Source of the DNA: Bacteroidota bacterium | GTDB lineage: Bacteria > Bacteroidota > Bacteroidia > Bacteroidales > VadinHA17 | Reading direction: 5' to 3' | DNA length: 7,473 bases | Assembly: GCA_016868515.1 (NCBI GenBank) | Contig: VGGM01000065.1 | Span: 1-7,473, forward strand | In this document: positions 1 to 6,253 of the stretch, piece by piece | Layout of the letters: the number at the start of each line of letters is the position of its first letter | Position numbering within the stretch: position 1 is the stretch's first letter | Notes under the pieces: generated by a model | Database searches by the model: none | Seen by the model: the letters and a program-made list of their open reading frames with translations, nothing else | What the model was told of the DNA's origin: nothing | Program-made: the position numbers and the translations under genes

Positions 1-326
1 CCCACCGTTTCAGAGGCCCGTATAACCGGGGTGAGGTCGGGCAGGTTGTTGGGTGTCGTAGGTGTGGGAACCGCAATAATGTGGAACGAGGCCCCGCGCA
101 GATCGTCGGGATTGCTGGTTATATGTATATCGGTTCCGTCGAATGCTGACGGGTCGAGCTCATTGCTGGGGTCGATGCCCTTTTTCATAAGTTCGACACG
201 GTCGGCACGGATATCGAATCCGACAACCTTAATTTTACGGGCAAATTCAAGTGCAATGGGTAAACCAACATAACCCAGTCCTATGACCGAGAGTTGCGTC
301 TCTTTCTTTAATAGTTTCTCAATCAT
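1..326 (-). CDS. Nucleotide-sugar 6-dehydrogenase (TviB/WbpO-like), N-terminal part only
   Basis: This is the first 109 codons of an NAD-dependent UDP-sugar dehydrogenase of the UDP-glucose/GDP-mannose dehydrogenase superfamily, cut by the window edge; complete family members are about 420-440 residues. The start is ATG at 326-324, overlapping the wbpB stop as TAATG, which suggests translational coupling. The N-terminus is a Rossmann fold: VIGLGYVGLP (GxGxxG at residues 16-21), then VVGFD with Asp38 placed to bind the NAD ribose. A later stretch reads IAVPTP followed by PDLTPVIRASETVG, which resembles TviB/WbpO/CapL enzymes more than classical WbpA, where I recall PTPLNKYREPDMSF. The family oxidises C6 of UDP-GlcNAc or UDP-GalNAc twice to the uronic acid. 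Next to wbpB, wbpD and wbpE the expected substrate is UDP-GlcNAc, giving UDP-GlcNAcA; that is inference. The catalytic cysteine lies outside the window, so activity cannot be judged. Confidence 0.93.
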   Translation of the reverse strand, partial: MIEKLLKKETQLSVIGLGYVGLPIALEFARKIKVVGFDIRADRVELMKKGIDPSNELDPSAFDGTDIHITSNPDDLRGASFHIIAVPTPTTPNNLPDLTPVIRASETV

Positions 327-1282
327 TATTTTATGTTCTTGATAGCAGGATGATAATCTCCCTTCATGGCGGCCGGTACGGAGTTTCTTATTCCGTACAC
401 TGTTTCGACCGACTGCCTTGAGTCTTCGAGTCCGTAGCCCCGGCCGGCGAGTATCTCCTGGTAAGTTATGGTATGCAACTCGGTGAATCCTTCGCTGAAC
501 TCGAATTCCTCGCCATTGACGGTTATTGACCTGTGTGTACGTTTACCCTTCTCCCTGGCTGCTGCAGGCAGGTCGTTGCTGTCGAGACTGAGAAACCAGC
601 GTATGCGGGCGTTCTTCAATGTCATGAAGCCTGCAGCCTTATCGTTTTTTAGCAGATGCACGGTGCTTGAAACCGTCTCTCCGAAAATCCAGCCCAGCAT
701 ATCGAAGAAGTGCACACCGATATTCGTGGCCACTCCACCCGATTTCTGCAGGTCGCCCTTCCATGAGATAAAGTACCAGTTACCCCTGCTGGTTATATAT
801 GTCAGGTCGATATCGTAAATCTTATCCTTCGGTCCGTTGATTATTCTTTCGCGCAACTTTATTATTTCGGGGTGGTGGCGCAGCTGCAAAATGGTATAAA
901 CCCTCTGTCCGGTCTCCCTCTCAATTTCACCGAGTGCGTCAATATTCCACGGGTTCAGAACCACGGGTTTTTCGCATATGGCATCGGCCTTGTGCCTGAG
1001 GGCGAACCTTATATGTGCATCGTGAAGGTAGTTTGGTGAACAGATGGTTACGTAATCTATCTTTATGCCGTTTCGTTTCAGCTTCTCAAAATGGCGGTCG
1101 TACCTTTCGAACTCGACGAAGAAGTCACTTTCGGGGAAGTAGCTGTCGATGATTCCCACCGAGTCGAATTTATCGAGGCTGGCCAGGAGCCTGTTACCGG
1201 TATCCTTAATTGCCCTGAGATGCCTGACTGCAATATACCCGGCTATGCCAATAAGCCCGAAATTCTTTGGTTCCCGGTTCAT
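326..1282 (-). CDS. wbpB: UDP-N-acetyl-2-amino-2-deoxyglucuronate dehydrogenase (3-oxidase), WbpB family
   Basis: This cytoplasmic Gfo/Idh/MocA-type oxidoreductase of 318 residues is close to the roughly 316 of Pseudomonas WbpB. It oxidises C3 of UDP-GlcNAcA to the 3-keto sugar with a tightly held NAD. Studied homologues regenerate the NAD with 2-oxoglutarate, supplying glutamate that the WbpE transaminase then uses. The N-terminus has the cofactor fold (FGLIGIAGYIAVRHLRAI, residues 8-25). The family lysine is in CEKP (Lys105). The catalytic-domain stretch ILQLRHHPEI is at 131-140, DLTYITSRGNWY at 159-170, and the histidine of NIGVHFFDM is His191. Near the C-terminus are RSITVNGEEFEFSEGFTELH (251-270) and EILAGRGYG, all strongly WbpB-like. 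The start is ATG 1282-1280, with no clear Shine-Dalgarno. It lies 27 bp after wbpD, and its TAA overlaps the next ATG by one base. Confidence in the family is very high. Confidence 0.96.
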   Translation of the reverse strand: MNREPKNFGLIGIAGYIAVRHLRAIKDTGNRLLASLDKFDSVGIIDSYFPESDFFVEFERYDRHFEKLKRNGIKIDYVTICSPNYLHDAHIRFALRHKADAICEKPVVLNPWNIDALGEIERETGQRVYTILQLRHHPEIIKLRERIINGPKDKIYDIDLTYITSRGNWYFISWKGDLQKSGGVATNIGVHFFDMLGWIFGETVSSTVHLLKNDKAAGFMTLKNARIRWFLSLDSNDLPAAAREKGKRTHRSITVNGEEFEFSEGFTELHTITYQEILAGRGYGLEDSRQSVETVYGIRNSVPAAMKGDYHPAIKNIK

Positions 1283-1309
1283 GAGACTTTTTTAAAAGGA
1301 GAGGTAAAA

Positions 1310-1891
1310 TTAGTCAATTATTTTAGAAACGGTATCATTCACTAGCTGGTATCTTACCCTGCTTTCGGGACAGAGGGCAAAACCATCGCTGCCGAAACTG
1401 AGCCTGTGCCCGTATTCGCTTACCCAGCCCACCTGCCTTGAGGGGTTGCCAACTACCAGTGCGTAGGGTTTGACAGGCCGGGTTACCACGGCCCCGGCTC
1501 CCACAAATGACCATTCACCGATTTCATTGCCGCACACAATAGTTGCATTGGCCCCGATTGATGCACCCCGTCTCACAATGGTTGTTACATACAGCTCCTT
1601 TCTGATAACCGAACTGCGCGGATTGATGATGTTAGTAAAAACCATTGATGGGCCCAGGAATACATCATCCTCGCATATTACTCCCGTATAGATTGATACA
1701 TTGTTCTGAACCTTGACATTCCTGCCCAGTTTTACTCCCGGTGAGACAACAACATTCTGACCCAGATTGCAGTCTTCTCCTATTTCGCTTCCCGGCATGA
1801 TGTGGGTGAAATGCCAGATTCGAGTTCCCCGGCCTATTTTGCAGCCTTCGTCAATTACTGCCGTTTCGTGTGCAAAATACTCTTTTTTCAT
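1310..1891 (-). CDS. wbpD: UDP-2-acetamido-3-amino-2,3-dideoxy-glucuronate N-acetyltransferase, WbpD family
   Basis: This is a left-handed beta-helix acyltransferase of 193 residues, close to the roughly 190 of Pseudomonas WbpD. It transfers acetyl from acetyl-CoA to the 3-amino group made by WbpE, giving UDP-2,3-diacetamido-2,3-dideoxy-D-glucuronate; homologues are cytoplasmic trimers. Hexapeptide repeats run from about residue 8 to 140 (AVIDEG-CKIGRG, SEIGEDCNLGQNVVV, VKLGRNVKVQNNVSI, ASIGANATIVCG-NEIGEWSFVGAGAVV). The loop VFTNIINPRS (84-93) and the C-terminal YALVVGNPSRQVGWVSEYG (143-161) are typical of WbpD-like enzymes. The short tail with FALCPES is also usual for the group. The ATG at 1891-1889 overlaps the wbpE TGA as ATGA, so translational coupling is likely. 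Other sugar N-acetyltransferases share the fold; the wbpB and wbpE neighbours settle the assignment. Confidence 0.95.
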   Translation of the reverse strand: MKKEYFAHETAVIDEGCKIGRGTRIWHFTHIMPGSEIGEDCNLGQNVVVSPGVKLGRNVKVQNNVSIYTGVICEDDVFLGPSMVFTNIINPRSSVIRKELYVTTIVRRGASIGANATIVCGNEIGEWSFVGAGAVVTRPVKPYALVVGNPSRQVGWVSEYGHRLSFGSDGFALCPESRVRYQLVNDTVSKIID

Positions 1892-3024
1892 TCCTGGTTT
1901 CTGAAGAAGTTAGTAACGTTTTCAGTGATGAAATTCATCTGTTCATCGGTAATTTCTGTGTGCATTGGCAGTGAGAGTACCTCACGTGAAAGCTGTTCGG
2001 TTACCGGGAAGCTGCCGTGCCGGAAGTTGAAGGATTCATACGCTTTCTGACGGCTTAGCGGAACTGGATAGTATATCATTGAAGGGATGCCTGAGCTGCG
2101 GAGGGCCGTCTGGAGGGCATCACGTTTTCCGTTGGTTACCCTGAGGGTGTACTGGTGAAAGATGTGGGTAGACCACCCTGAGGATTCAGGCAGAACAAGA
2201 CCATCAATTCCCTGGAATGCCCTGTTGTAGCTTTCGGCTGCCTTTCTCCTTGCCCTGTTGAAACTGTCAAGGTGCCTGAGTTTGACCCTGAGGATGGCAG
2301 CCTGAATTGTGTCAAGCCTCGAGTTTACGCCTACATGATCGTGGTAATACCTTACCCTCATTCCATGGTTTATGATACTCCTTACCCTTGCTGCAAGTTC
2401 ATCGTCGTTGGTATAGAGGGCACCTCCGTCGCCAAAACATCCAAGATTCTTGGAAGGGAAGAAAGAGGTACAGCCAATGGTACCAATGGTTCCGGCCTTT
2501 GCCCTGCGGCCGTCACTGAAGATAAAATCGGCCCCGGTGGCCTGGGCGGTATCTTCTATTACATAAAGGTTATGCCTTTGGGCAATAGCCATAATTGCCT
2601 CCATGTTGCAGCACTGCCCGAAGAGGTGTACAGGAACAATGGCCCGTGTCTGCGGAGTTATTGCCTTTTCTATTTCAGCGGGTGTCAGGTTGAAGCATTT
2701 CAGGCATGGGTCGGCAAGCACAGGGGTGAGCCCCAGCAGGGCTACCACCTCAACTGTTGCAATGAAGGTGAAATTTGTGGTGATCACCTCGTCGCCCGGT
2801 TTCAGTTCGAGTGCCATCATGGCCACCTGAAGGGCATCGGTGCCGTTGCCGCAGGCAATAACATTCCTTACGCCCATGTAACTTCCAAGCTCATTTTCAA
2901 AGGCTTCAACATCGGGGCCCTTGATAAACGCGGTTGACTCAAGCACCCGTTTTACTGATTCATCAATTTCGGATTTCATTCTCTCGTATTGCGACCTCAG
3001 GTCAACCATCTGGATATCTTTCAT
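1888..3024 (-). CDS. wbpE: UDP-2-acetamido-2-deoxy-3-oxo-glucuronate aminotransferase, WbpE family (DegT/DnrJ/EryC1)
   Basis: This PLP-dependent sugar aminotransferase of 378 residues has normal family length. It moves an amino group from glutamate to C3 of the 3-keto UDP-GlcNAcA made by WbpB, in the cytoplasm. Visible landmarks are MVDLRSQYERMK at the N-terminus, GNGTDAL (59-65) for the PLP phosphate, FTFIAT (85-90), VEVVALLGLTPVLAD, then VPVHLFGQ (130-137). IEDTAQATGA (156-165) carries Asp158, which faces the PLP pyridine nitrogen, and SFFPSKNLGCFGDGGA (187-202) carries the Schiff-base Lys192. NSRLDTIQAAIL (234-245) is also typical. The start ATG 3024-3022 lacks a clear Shine-Dalgarno. It is the first gene of the minus-strand operon visible here and diverges from the SPOR gene. 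DegT-family specificity cannot be read from the sequence alone; linkage to wbpB and wbpD makes WbpE by far the best call. Confidence 0.95.
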   Translation of the reverse strand: MKDIQMVDLRSQYERMKSEIDESVKRVLESTAFIKGPDVEAFENELGSYMGVRNVIACGNGTDALQVAMMALELKPGDEVITTNFTFIATVEVVALLGLTPVLADPCLKCFNLTPAEIEKAITPQTRAIVPVHLFGQCCNMEAIMAIAQRHNLYVIEDTAQATGADFIFSDGRRAKAGTIGTIGCTSFFPSKNLGCFGDGGALYTNDDELAARVRSIINHGMRVRYYHDHVGVNSRLDTIQAAILRVKLRHLDSFNRARRKAAESYNRAFQGIDGLVLPESSGWSTHIFHQYTLRVTNGKRDALQTALRSSGIPSMIYYPVPLSRQKAYESFNFRHGSFPVTEQLSREVLSLPMHTEITDEQMNFITENVTNFFRNQE

Positions 3025-3046
3025 CTTTGCCCGCTGTTTCAGGGTA

Positions 3047-3054
3047 CGAAGATA
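3047..3054 (-). promoter_or_regulatory. Weak candidate -7 element for the wbpEDB operon
   Basis: Read on the minus strand this is TATCTTCG, one base off the Bacteroidota -7 consensus TAnnTTTG, lying 22 bp upstream of the wbpE ATG. I see no TTTG-like -33 element at the usual 19-21 bp spacing. If the operon starts at wbpE, the promoter must lie in or near this 106-bp divergent gap (3025-3130). Confidence 0.25.
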
Positions 3055-3070
3055 ATATATTTTGACTTTT

Positions 3071-3082
3071 TGCCTTTTGGCA
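3071..3082. repeat. Small inverted repeat in the divergent promoter region
   Basis: TGCC-TTTT-GGCA is a perfect 4-bp stem with a four-base loop midway between the divergent wbpE and SPOR genes. It could be a small operator half-site pair, but it is short enough to occur by chance. Confidence 0.2.
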
Positions 3083-3103
3083 TCACACCTGCGGAAATTT
3101 GTT

Positions 3104-3111
3104 TAATTTTG
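3104..3111 (+). promoter_or_regulatory. Candidate -7 promoter element for the HU/SPOR gene
   Basis: TAATTTTG matches the Bacteroidota -7 consensus TAnnTTTG exactly and lies 19 bp before the ATG at 3131. The nearest TTTG upstream (3076-3079) is 24 bp away, longer than the usual 19-21, so the -33 element is unconvincing. Initiation a few bases downstream would give a very short leader, with the ribosome site near the 5' end of the message. Confidence 0.45.
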
Positions 3112-3116
3112 CGTAC

Positions 3117-3122
3117 GGGAGG
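3117..3122 (+). promoter_or_regulatory. Ribosome binding site of the HU/SPOR gene
   Basis: GGGAGG lies 8 bases before the ATG at 3131 and supports that start. It is the clearest Shine-Dalgarno sequence in the window; the other genes have weak sites or none. Confidence 0.6.
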
Positions 3123-3130
3123 CATTAGAG

Positions 3131-4111
3131 ATGAAAAACGACATAACAGCCACCATACGGGAGCTTTTATTCAGCCACGACTGCGTTATTATACCGGGGT
3201 TCGGGGGCTTTATCCTCAACTATGTTCCGGCCGCCATTGACAAGTCTGACTCATTGTTCTACCCTCCGGCACGAAGGGTCAGTTTCAATCGCAATCTGAA
3301 CCACAATGACGGATTACTGATTGGTGCAGTAAGCCGCAGCCATGATATCAGCTATAGCGAAGCAATGGATATAACCGGGAAGTTCGCCACCGATCTGAAG
3401 AAGAGAATTTCACGGGGCGAGCAGGTGGTTTTTGAGCATATCGGCACTTTTCAGGCTAACCGTGAGGGAAATATCCAGTTTGAACCCGACAGGAACGCAA
3501 ATTACAACCTGGGGTCATATGGACTTGAACCGGTGAAGTATGAACCGATGGCCGGCTATGATGTAAGGAAGAGGATTATGAAGCCCGGGACAAAACCGTT
3601 ATCAACGGGTATGCCCTGGAGAAAGATGCTGGTAAGGGCTGCCGTTGCGGTGCCGGTGCTGATTGCACTTGTTGCGGTTCCACTCCGGACAGACCTCTTC
3701 AGGTCGCAGATGGATAAGGCTTCACTTAATCCGCTCGCCAGTACCGAGCTGGAACAGAACCGCAGGGCAATTGATGAAATGCCCGTTGTTTCCGTCACCG
3801 GCGATGATCCTGCCGGCACCGTGGTTGAGATTCCTGCCGTGGTTGAGATTCCGGAGGTTACATCAGCCATACCAGTTGATGAGGAGGTTGTATTGTACCA
3901 TCTGATTGCCGGCAGCTTCCGGTCGGTTGAAAATGCCAGGGCGATGGCAGGGAAACTCCGGTCGATGGGCTACCAGCCCGAACTTATGGATGCCCCCGAC
4001 GGATATACCAGGGTTTCAGCCTCAGGGTTTCCCGATCTGGGATCGGCCAATGCCGCAAAAGCCAGACTCTCAGAGACTGTTGAAGGACTCTGGGTTCTGA
4101 AGAGCAGGTAG
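3131..4111 (+). CDS. HU-CCDC81 - transmembrane - SPOR domain protein
   Basis: This single-pass membrane protein of 326 residues combines two HU-CCDC81-type modules with a SPOR domain. The first HU-CCDC81 module spans about residues 1-58 (ITATIRELLFSHDCVIIPGF-GGFILNY, then RRVSFNRNLNHNDGLL). The second spans about 59-128 (ISYSEAMDITGKFATDLKKR, GEQVVFEHIGTF, IQFEPD). A transmembrane helix lies at about 166-185 (MLVRAAVAVPVLIALVAVPL) after a basic WRK. A low-complexity Pro/Val/Glu linker runs to about 253, with two VVEIP copies. The C-terminal SPOR domain is at about 255-325 (YHLIAGSFRSVENARAMAGK, LRSMGY, YTRVSASGF). The predicted topology is HU modules in the cytoplasm and SPOR in the periplasm. 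SPOR domains bind denuded glycan strands at division sites. HU-CCDC81 modules belong to the HU/IHF superfamily, but DNA binding by them is not established here. A role linking nucleoid or cytoplasmic partners to septal wall is inference. Confidence 0.9.
   Translation: MKNDITATIRELLFSHDCVIIPGFGGFILNYVPAAIDKSDSLFYPPARRVSFNRNLNHNDGLLIGAVSRSHDISYSEAMDITGKFATDLKKRISRGEQVVFEHIGTFQANREGNIQFEPDRNANYNLGSYGLEPVKYEPMAGYDVRKRIMKPGTKPLSTGMPWRKMLVRAAVAVPVLIALVAVPLRTDLFRSQMDKASLNPLASTELEQNRRAIDEMPVVSVTGDDPAGTVVEIPAVVEIPEVTSAIPVDEEVVLYHLIAGSFRSVENARAMAGKLRSMGYQPELMDAPDGYTRVSASGFPDLGSANAAKARLSETVEGLWVLKSR
3821..3852 (+). repeat. Short tandem repeat inside the SPOR-protein linker
   Basis: GTGGTTGAGATTCC occurs at 3821-3834 and again at 3839-3852 with an 18-bp period, encoding two VVEIP copies in the periplasmic linker. 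Because the period is a multiple of three, copy number could change linker length without breaking the frame. Confidence 0.75.
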
Positions 4112-4121
4112 GCTTCCTACT
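4107..4121. terminator. Possible bidirectional hairpin over both stop codons
   Basis: GTAGG-CTT-CCTAC (4108-4120) forms a 5-bp perfect stem with a three-base loop, extendable by a G-T pair at 4107/4121. It is followed by TTT on the plus strand. The TAG stop of the SPOR gene (4109-4111) lies in one arm and the TAG of metG (4119-4117, minus) in the other. The stem is short and the T-run weak, so this is only a candidate. Confidence 0.25.
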
Positions 4122-6150
4122 TTATCACATTTCCGTTACCGGTTTTCTGTTCAGGCACTACAAACACCAGCCTGCCTCCGGGCTCTTCTGCAAGAAGTAC
4201 CATGCCATGTGACTCAATGCCTTTTATGGTACGCGGAGCAAGATTGGTTATTACCGATACCTGCTTGCCCGCCAGCTGATCGGGAGTGTAATGCTCAGCA
4301 ATACCCGAGACTATAGTCCTGATATCCAGACCGGTATCAATCGTCAGCTTCATCAGCTTATTGGTTTTCGGAACCTTTTCTGCCCCGAGAATTGTTGCGA
4401 TACGCAGGTCGGATTTTGTGAAATCGTCGAATGATACCTGTGGTTTTTCAGGCTGGACAACGGCTGTGGCAGCCTCATTCTGTTTCTTTGTTTCCATCAG
4501 CCTGGCAATCTGTCTTTCAATTTCTTCATCTTCAATCTTCCCGAAAAGCAGGCCCGGGTTATGCACCTTATGTCCGGGTTTCATCAGGTCGTTTCTGCCG
4601 GCATCGTCCCAAACGGCCTTTCCGGTGTTAAGCCACCCCCTCAGCTTCTCCATAGAGAACGGGATGAATGGTTCCATAAGCATTGACAGAGAGGCTGTTA
4701 TCTGAAGCGAAACATTGATGATTGTTTTAACCCTTTCGGGGTCGGTTTTGATCAGTTTCCACGGTTCGGTGTCGGCCAGATACTTGTTTCCGAGTCTTGC
4801 GAGGTTCATTGCCTCCTTCAGGGCTTCGCGGAATCTGAAGCCTTCGAGGGCAGTTTCGGTTGCGGCCCTGTATGAGGGGATGGCCTCCAGCACTTCGCGG
4901 TCGTAATCATCAACCCTGCCTGTTGCCGGCACAATACCGTCATAATAATTCGAAGTCAGTACCAGGGTGCGGTTAACAAAATTTCCGAGAATTGCTACCA
5001 GCTCGTTGTTGTTACGGGCCTGGAACTCCTTCCATGTGAAGTCGTTATCCTTGGTTTCGGGCATGCTTGAGGTGAGGGCATACCTGAGTACATCCTGTTT
5101 GCCGGGGAAATCAACGAGGTACTCATGCAGCCATACAGCCCAGTTACGTGAGGTTGAAATCTTGTCGTTTTCGAGGTTCAGAAACTCATTGGCCGGAACG
5201 TTGTCGGGAAGTATATAGCTACCTTCAGCCCTGAGCATTGCAGGAAAAATGATGCAATGGAAAACGATATTGTCTTTTCCGATGAAGTGGATCATCCTTG
5301 TTTCCGGGTCTTTCCAGTATTTTTCCCAGTCGGGGGTCAGTTCACGGGTAGCCGAAATATATCCGATGGGGGCATCGAACCATACATAGAGGACTTTCCC
5401 TTCGGCACCCTCCACAGGCACGGGTACTCCCCAGTCGAGGTCGCGGCTGACGGCACGGGGCTGGAGCCCCTGGTCGATCCACGATTTACACTGGCCGTAT
5501 ACGTTGGTCTTCCACTCCTTGTGTTCCTCCAGTATCCATTGTCTCAGCCATGGTTCATAACTGTCGAGGGGGAGGAACCAGTGAAGGGTTTCCCTCAGAA
5601 CCGGTTTGCTGCCGCTGATGGCCGACTTAGGGTTGATGAGGTCGGTAGGATTCAGCGATGTGCCGCATTTCTCGCACTGGTCGCCGTAGGCATTCTCGTT
5701 GGCGCAGTGCGGGCAGGTGCCGGTAATGTACCTGTCGGCAAGGAAACAGGCAGCCTCCTCGTCATAGTACTGCTTCGAGGTTTTTTCGATGAACCTGCCA
5801 CTGTCGTAAAGCTTCCTGAAAAAATCAGAAGCAGTCTGGTGATGGACAGCGTTTGATGTACGTGAATAGATATCGAAGGCAATACCGAAATCGGCGAACG
5901 CCTTCTTGTTAAGAGCATGGTACCTGTCAACTACCTCCTGCGGAGTAATCCCTTCCTTGCGGGCCTTCAGGGTAATGGGTACCCCGTGCTCATCGGAGCC
6001 GCAAATTGAGATAACATCGGTTCCTTTCAGCCTCAGGTACCTTGTGTAAATATCGGAAGGCACGTAAACACCGGCAAGGTGACCTATGTGAATGGGTCCG
6101 TTGGCGTAGGGCAGGGCTGAGGTTACCAGTACACGCTTGAAATTGCTCAT
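4117..6150 (-). CDS. metG: Methionyl-tRNA synthetase
   Basis: This class Ia synthetase charges tRNA-Met with methionine in the cytoplasm. With the ATG at 6150-6148 it is 677 residues, like the long bacterial form with a C-terminal tRNA-binding domain. The HIGH motif is at about 21-24 ([14 protein letters not shown]). The zinc knuckle is CPHC...CEKC (Cys146, 149, 159, 162). [18 protein letters not shown] and [20 protein letters not shown] follow. The KMSKS loop reads KISTS (330-334) in [14 protein letters not shown], the usual Bacteroidota form. The anticodon-binding helical domain spans about 380-545. The Trbp111/EMAP-type OB fold is at about 573-677 ([43 protein letters not shown]). An in-frame GTG at 6156 would add two residues, but it lies within the AGGTG ribosome site, and relatives start shortly before the [12 protein letters not shown] stretch, so the ATG is preferred. 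It converges on the SPOR gene with a 5-bp gap. Confidence 0.98.
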   Translation of the reverse strand: MSNFKRVLVTSALPYANGPIHIGHLAGVYVPSDIYTRYLRLKGTDVISICGSDEHGVPITLKARKEGITPQEVVDRYHALNKKAFADFGIAFDIYSRTSNAVHHQTASDFFRKLYDSGRFIEKTSKQYYDEEAACFLADRYITGTCPHCANENAYGDQCEKCGTSLNPTDLINPKSAISGSKPVLRETLHWFLPLDSYEPWLRQWILEEHKEWKTNVYGQCKSWIDQGLQPRAVSRDLDWGVPVPVEGAEGKVLYVWFDAPIGYISATRELTPDWEKYWKDPETRMIHFIGKDNIVFHCIIFPAMLRAEGSYILPDNVPANEFLNLENDKISTSRNWAVWLHEYLVDFPGKQDVLRYALTSSMPETKDNDFTWKEFQARNNNELVAILGNFVNRTLVLTSNYYDGIVPATGRVDDYDREVLEAIPSYRAATETALEGFRFREALKEAMNLARLGNKYLADTEPWKLIKTDPERVKTIINVSLQITASLSMLMEPFIPFSMEKLRGWLNTGKAVWDDAGRNDLMKPGHKVHNPGLLFGKIEDEEIERQIARLMETKKQNEAATAVVQPEKPQVSFDDFTKSDLRIATILGAEKVPKTNKLMKLTIDTGLDIRTIVSGIAEHYTPDQLAGKQVSVITNLAPRTIKGIESHGMVLLAEEPGGRLVFVVPEQKTGNGNVIK

Positions 6151-6153
6151 TTT

Positions 6154-6158
6154 CACCT
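6154..6158 (-). promoter_or_regulatory. Ribosome binding site of metG, deciding the start
   Basis: Read on the minus strand this is AGGTG, three bases before the ATG at 6150. The GTG inside it is an alternative start codon, but using it would consume the site, so the ATG is favoured. Confidence 0.5.
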
Positions 6159-6162
6159 AAAT

Positions 6163-6187
6163 ATTGTCAGATTGCATAAAATTGTCA
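6163..6187 (-). repeat. Direct repeat TGACAAT in the metG leader
   Basis: TGACAAT (minus strand) occurs at 6187-6181 and 6169-6163, 18 bp apart start to start, between the metG -7 element and its ribosome site. The first copy begins directly after the -7 element, so both lie in or next to the transcription start and leader. An operator role is speculative. Confidence 0.35.
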
Positions 6188-6195
6188 CAAAGATA
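6188..6195 (-). promoter_or_regulatory. Candidate -7 promoter element for metG
   Basis: Read on the minus strand this is TATCTTTG, an exact match to the Bacteroidota -7 consensus TAnnTTTG, 37 bp before the metG ATG. The nearest TTG upstream (6225-6223) is 27 bp away, too far for a standard -33 element. Initiation here would give a leader of roughly 30-35 bases. Confidence 0.5.
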
Positions 6196-6197
6196 AT

Positions 6198-6205
6198 AAT
6201 TTTAC
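6198..6205 (+). promoter_or_regulatory. Weak candidate -7 element for ldcA
   Basis: TAATTTTA is one base off TAnnTTTG and lies 48 bp before the ldcA ATG, only two bases from the opposing metG element. No -33 element is evident. If both are used, the divergent promoters would share their melting region. Confidence 0.25.
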
Positions 6206-6253
6206 GGTTCAGGGCCGGGCTGCAACCTGTTCCGGACCTGTGAACAAACGGTT

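Noticed and set aside
1283..1309. An internal promoter between wbpD and wbpB
   Set aside because: Only a TAATTTTA near-match spanning the end of wbpD is visible, without a -33 element. AT-rich gaps in operons give such matches readily.
2272..2937. A 221-codon open frame on the plus strand
   Set aside because: It lies wholly antisense to wbpE, whose family match is decisive. Its translation shows no recognisable domain.
5135..5185. The altered KMSKS loop as a sign of an inactive or duplicate synthetase
   Set aside because: The HIGH motif, zinc cysteines and C-terminal domain are intact, and KISTS is the usual Bacteroidota form.
5257..5856. A 199-codon open frame on the plus strand
   Set aside because: It is antisense to metG across the zinc-knuckle and catalytic region and has no recognisable motif.
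6154..6156. GTG as the metG start codon
   Set aside because: It sits inside the AGGTG ribosome site, and the ATG two codons later fits family N-termini better.
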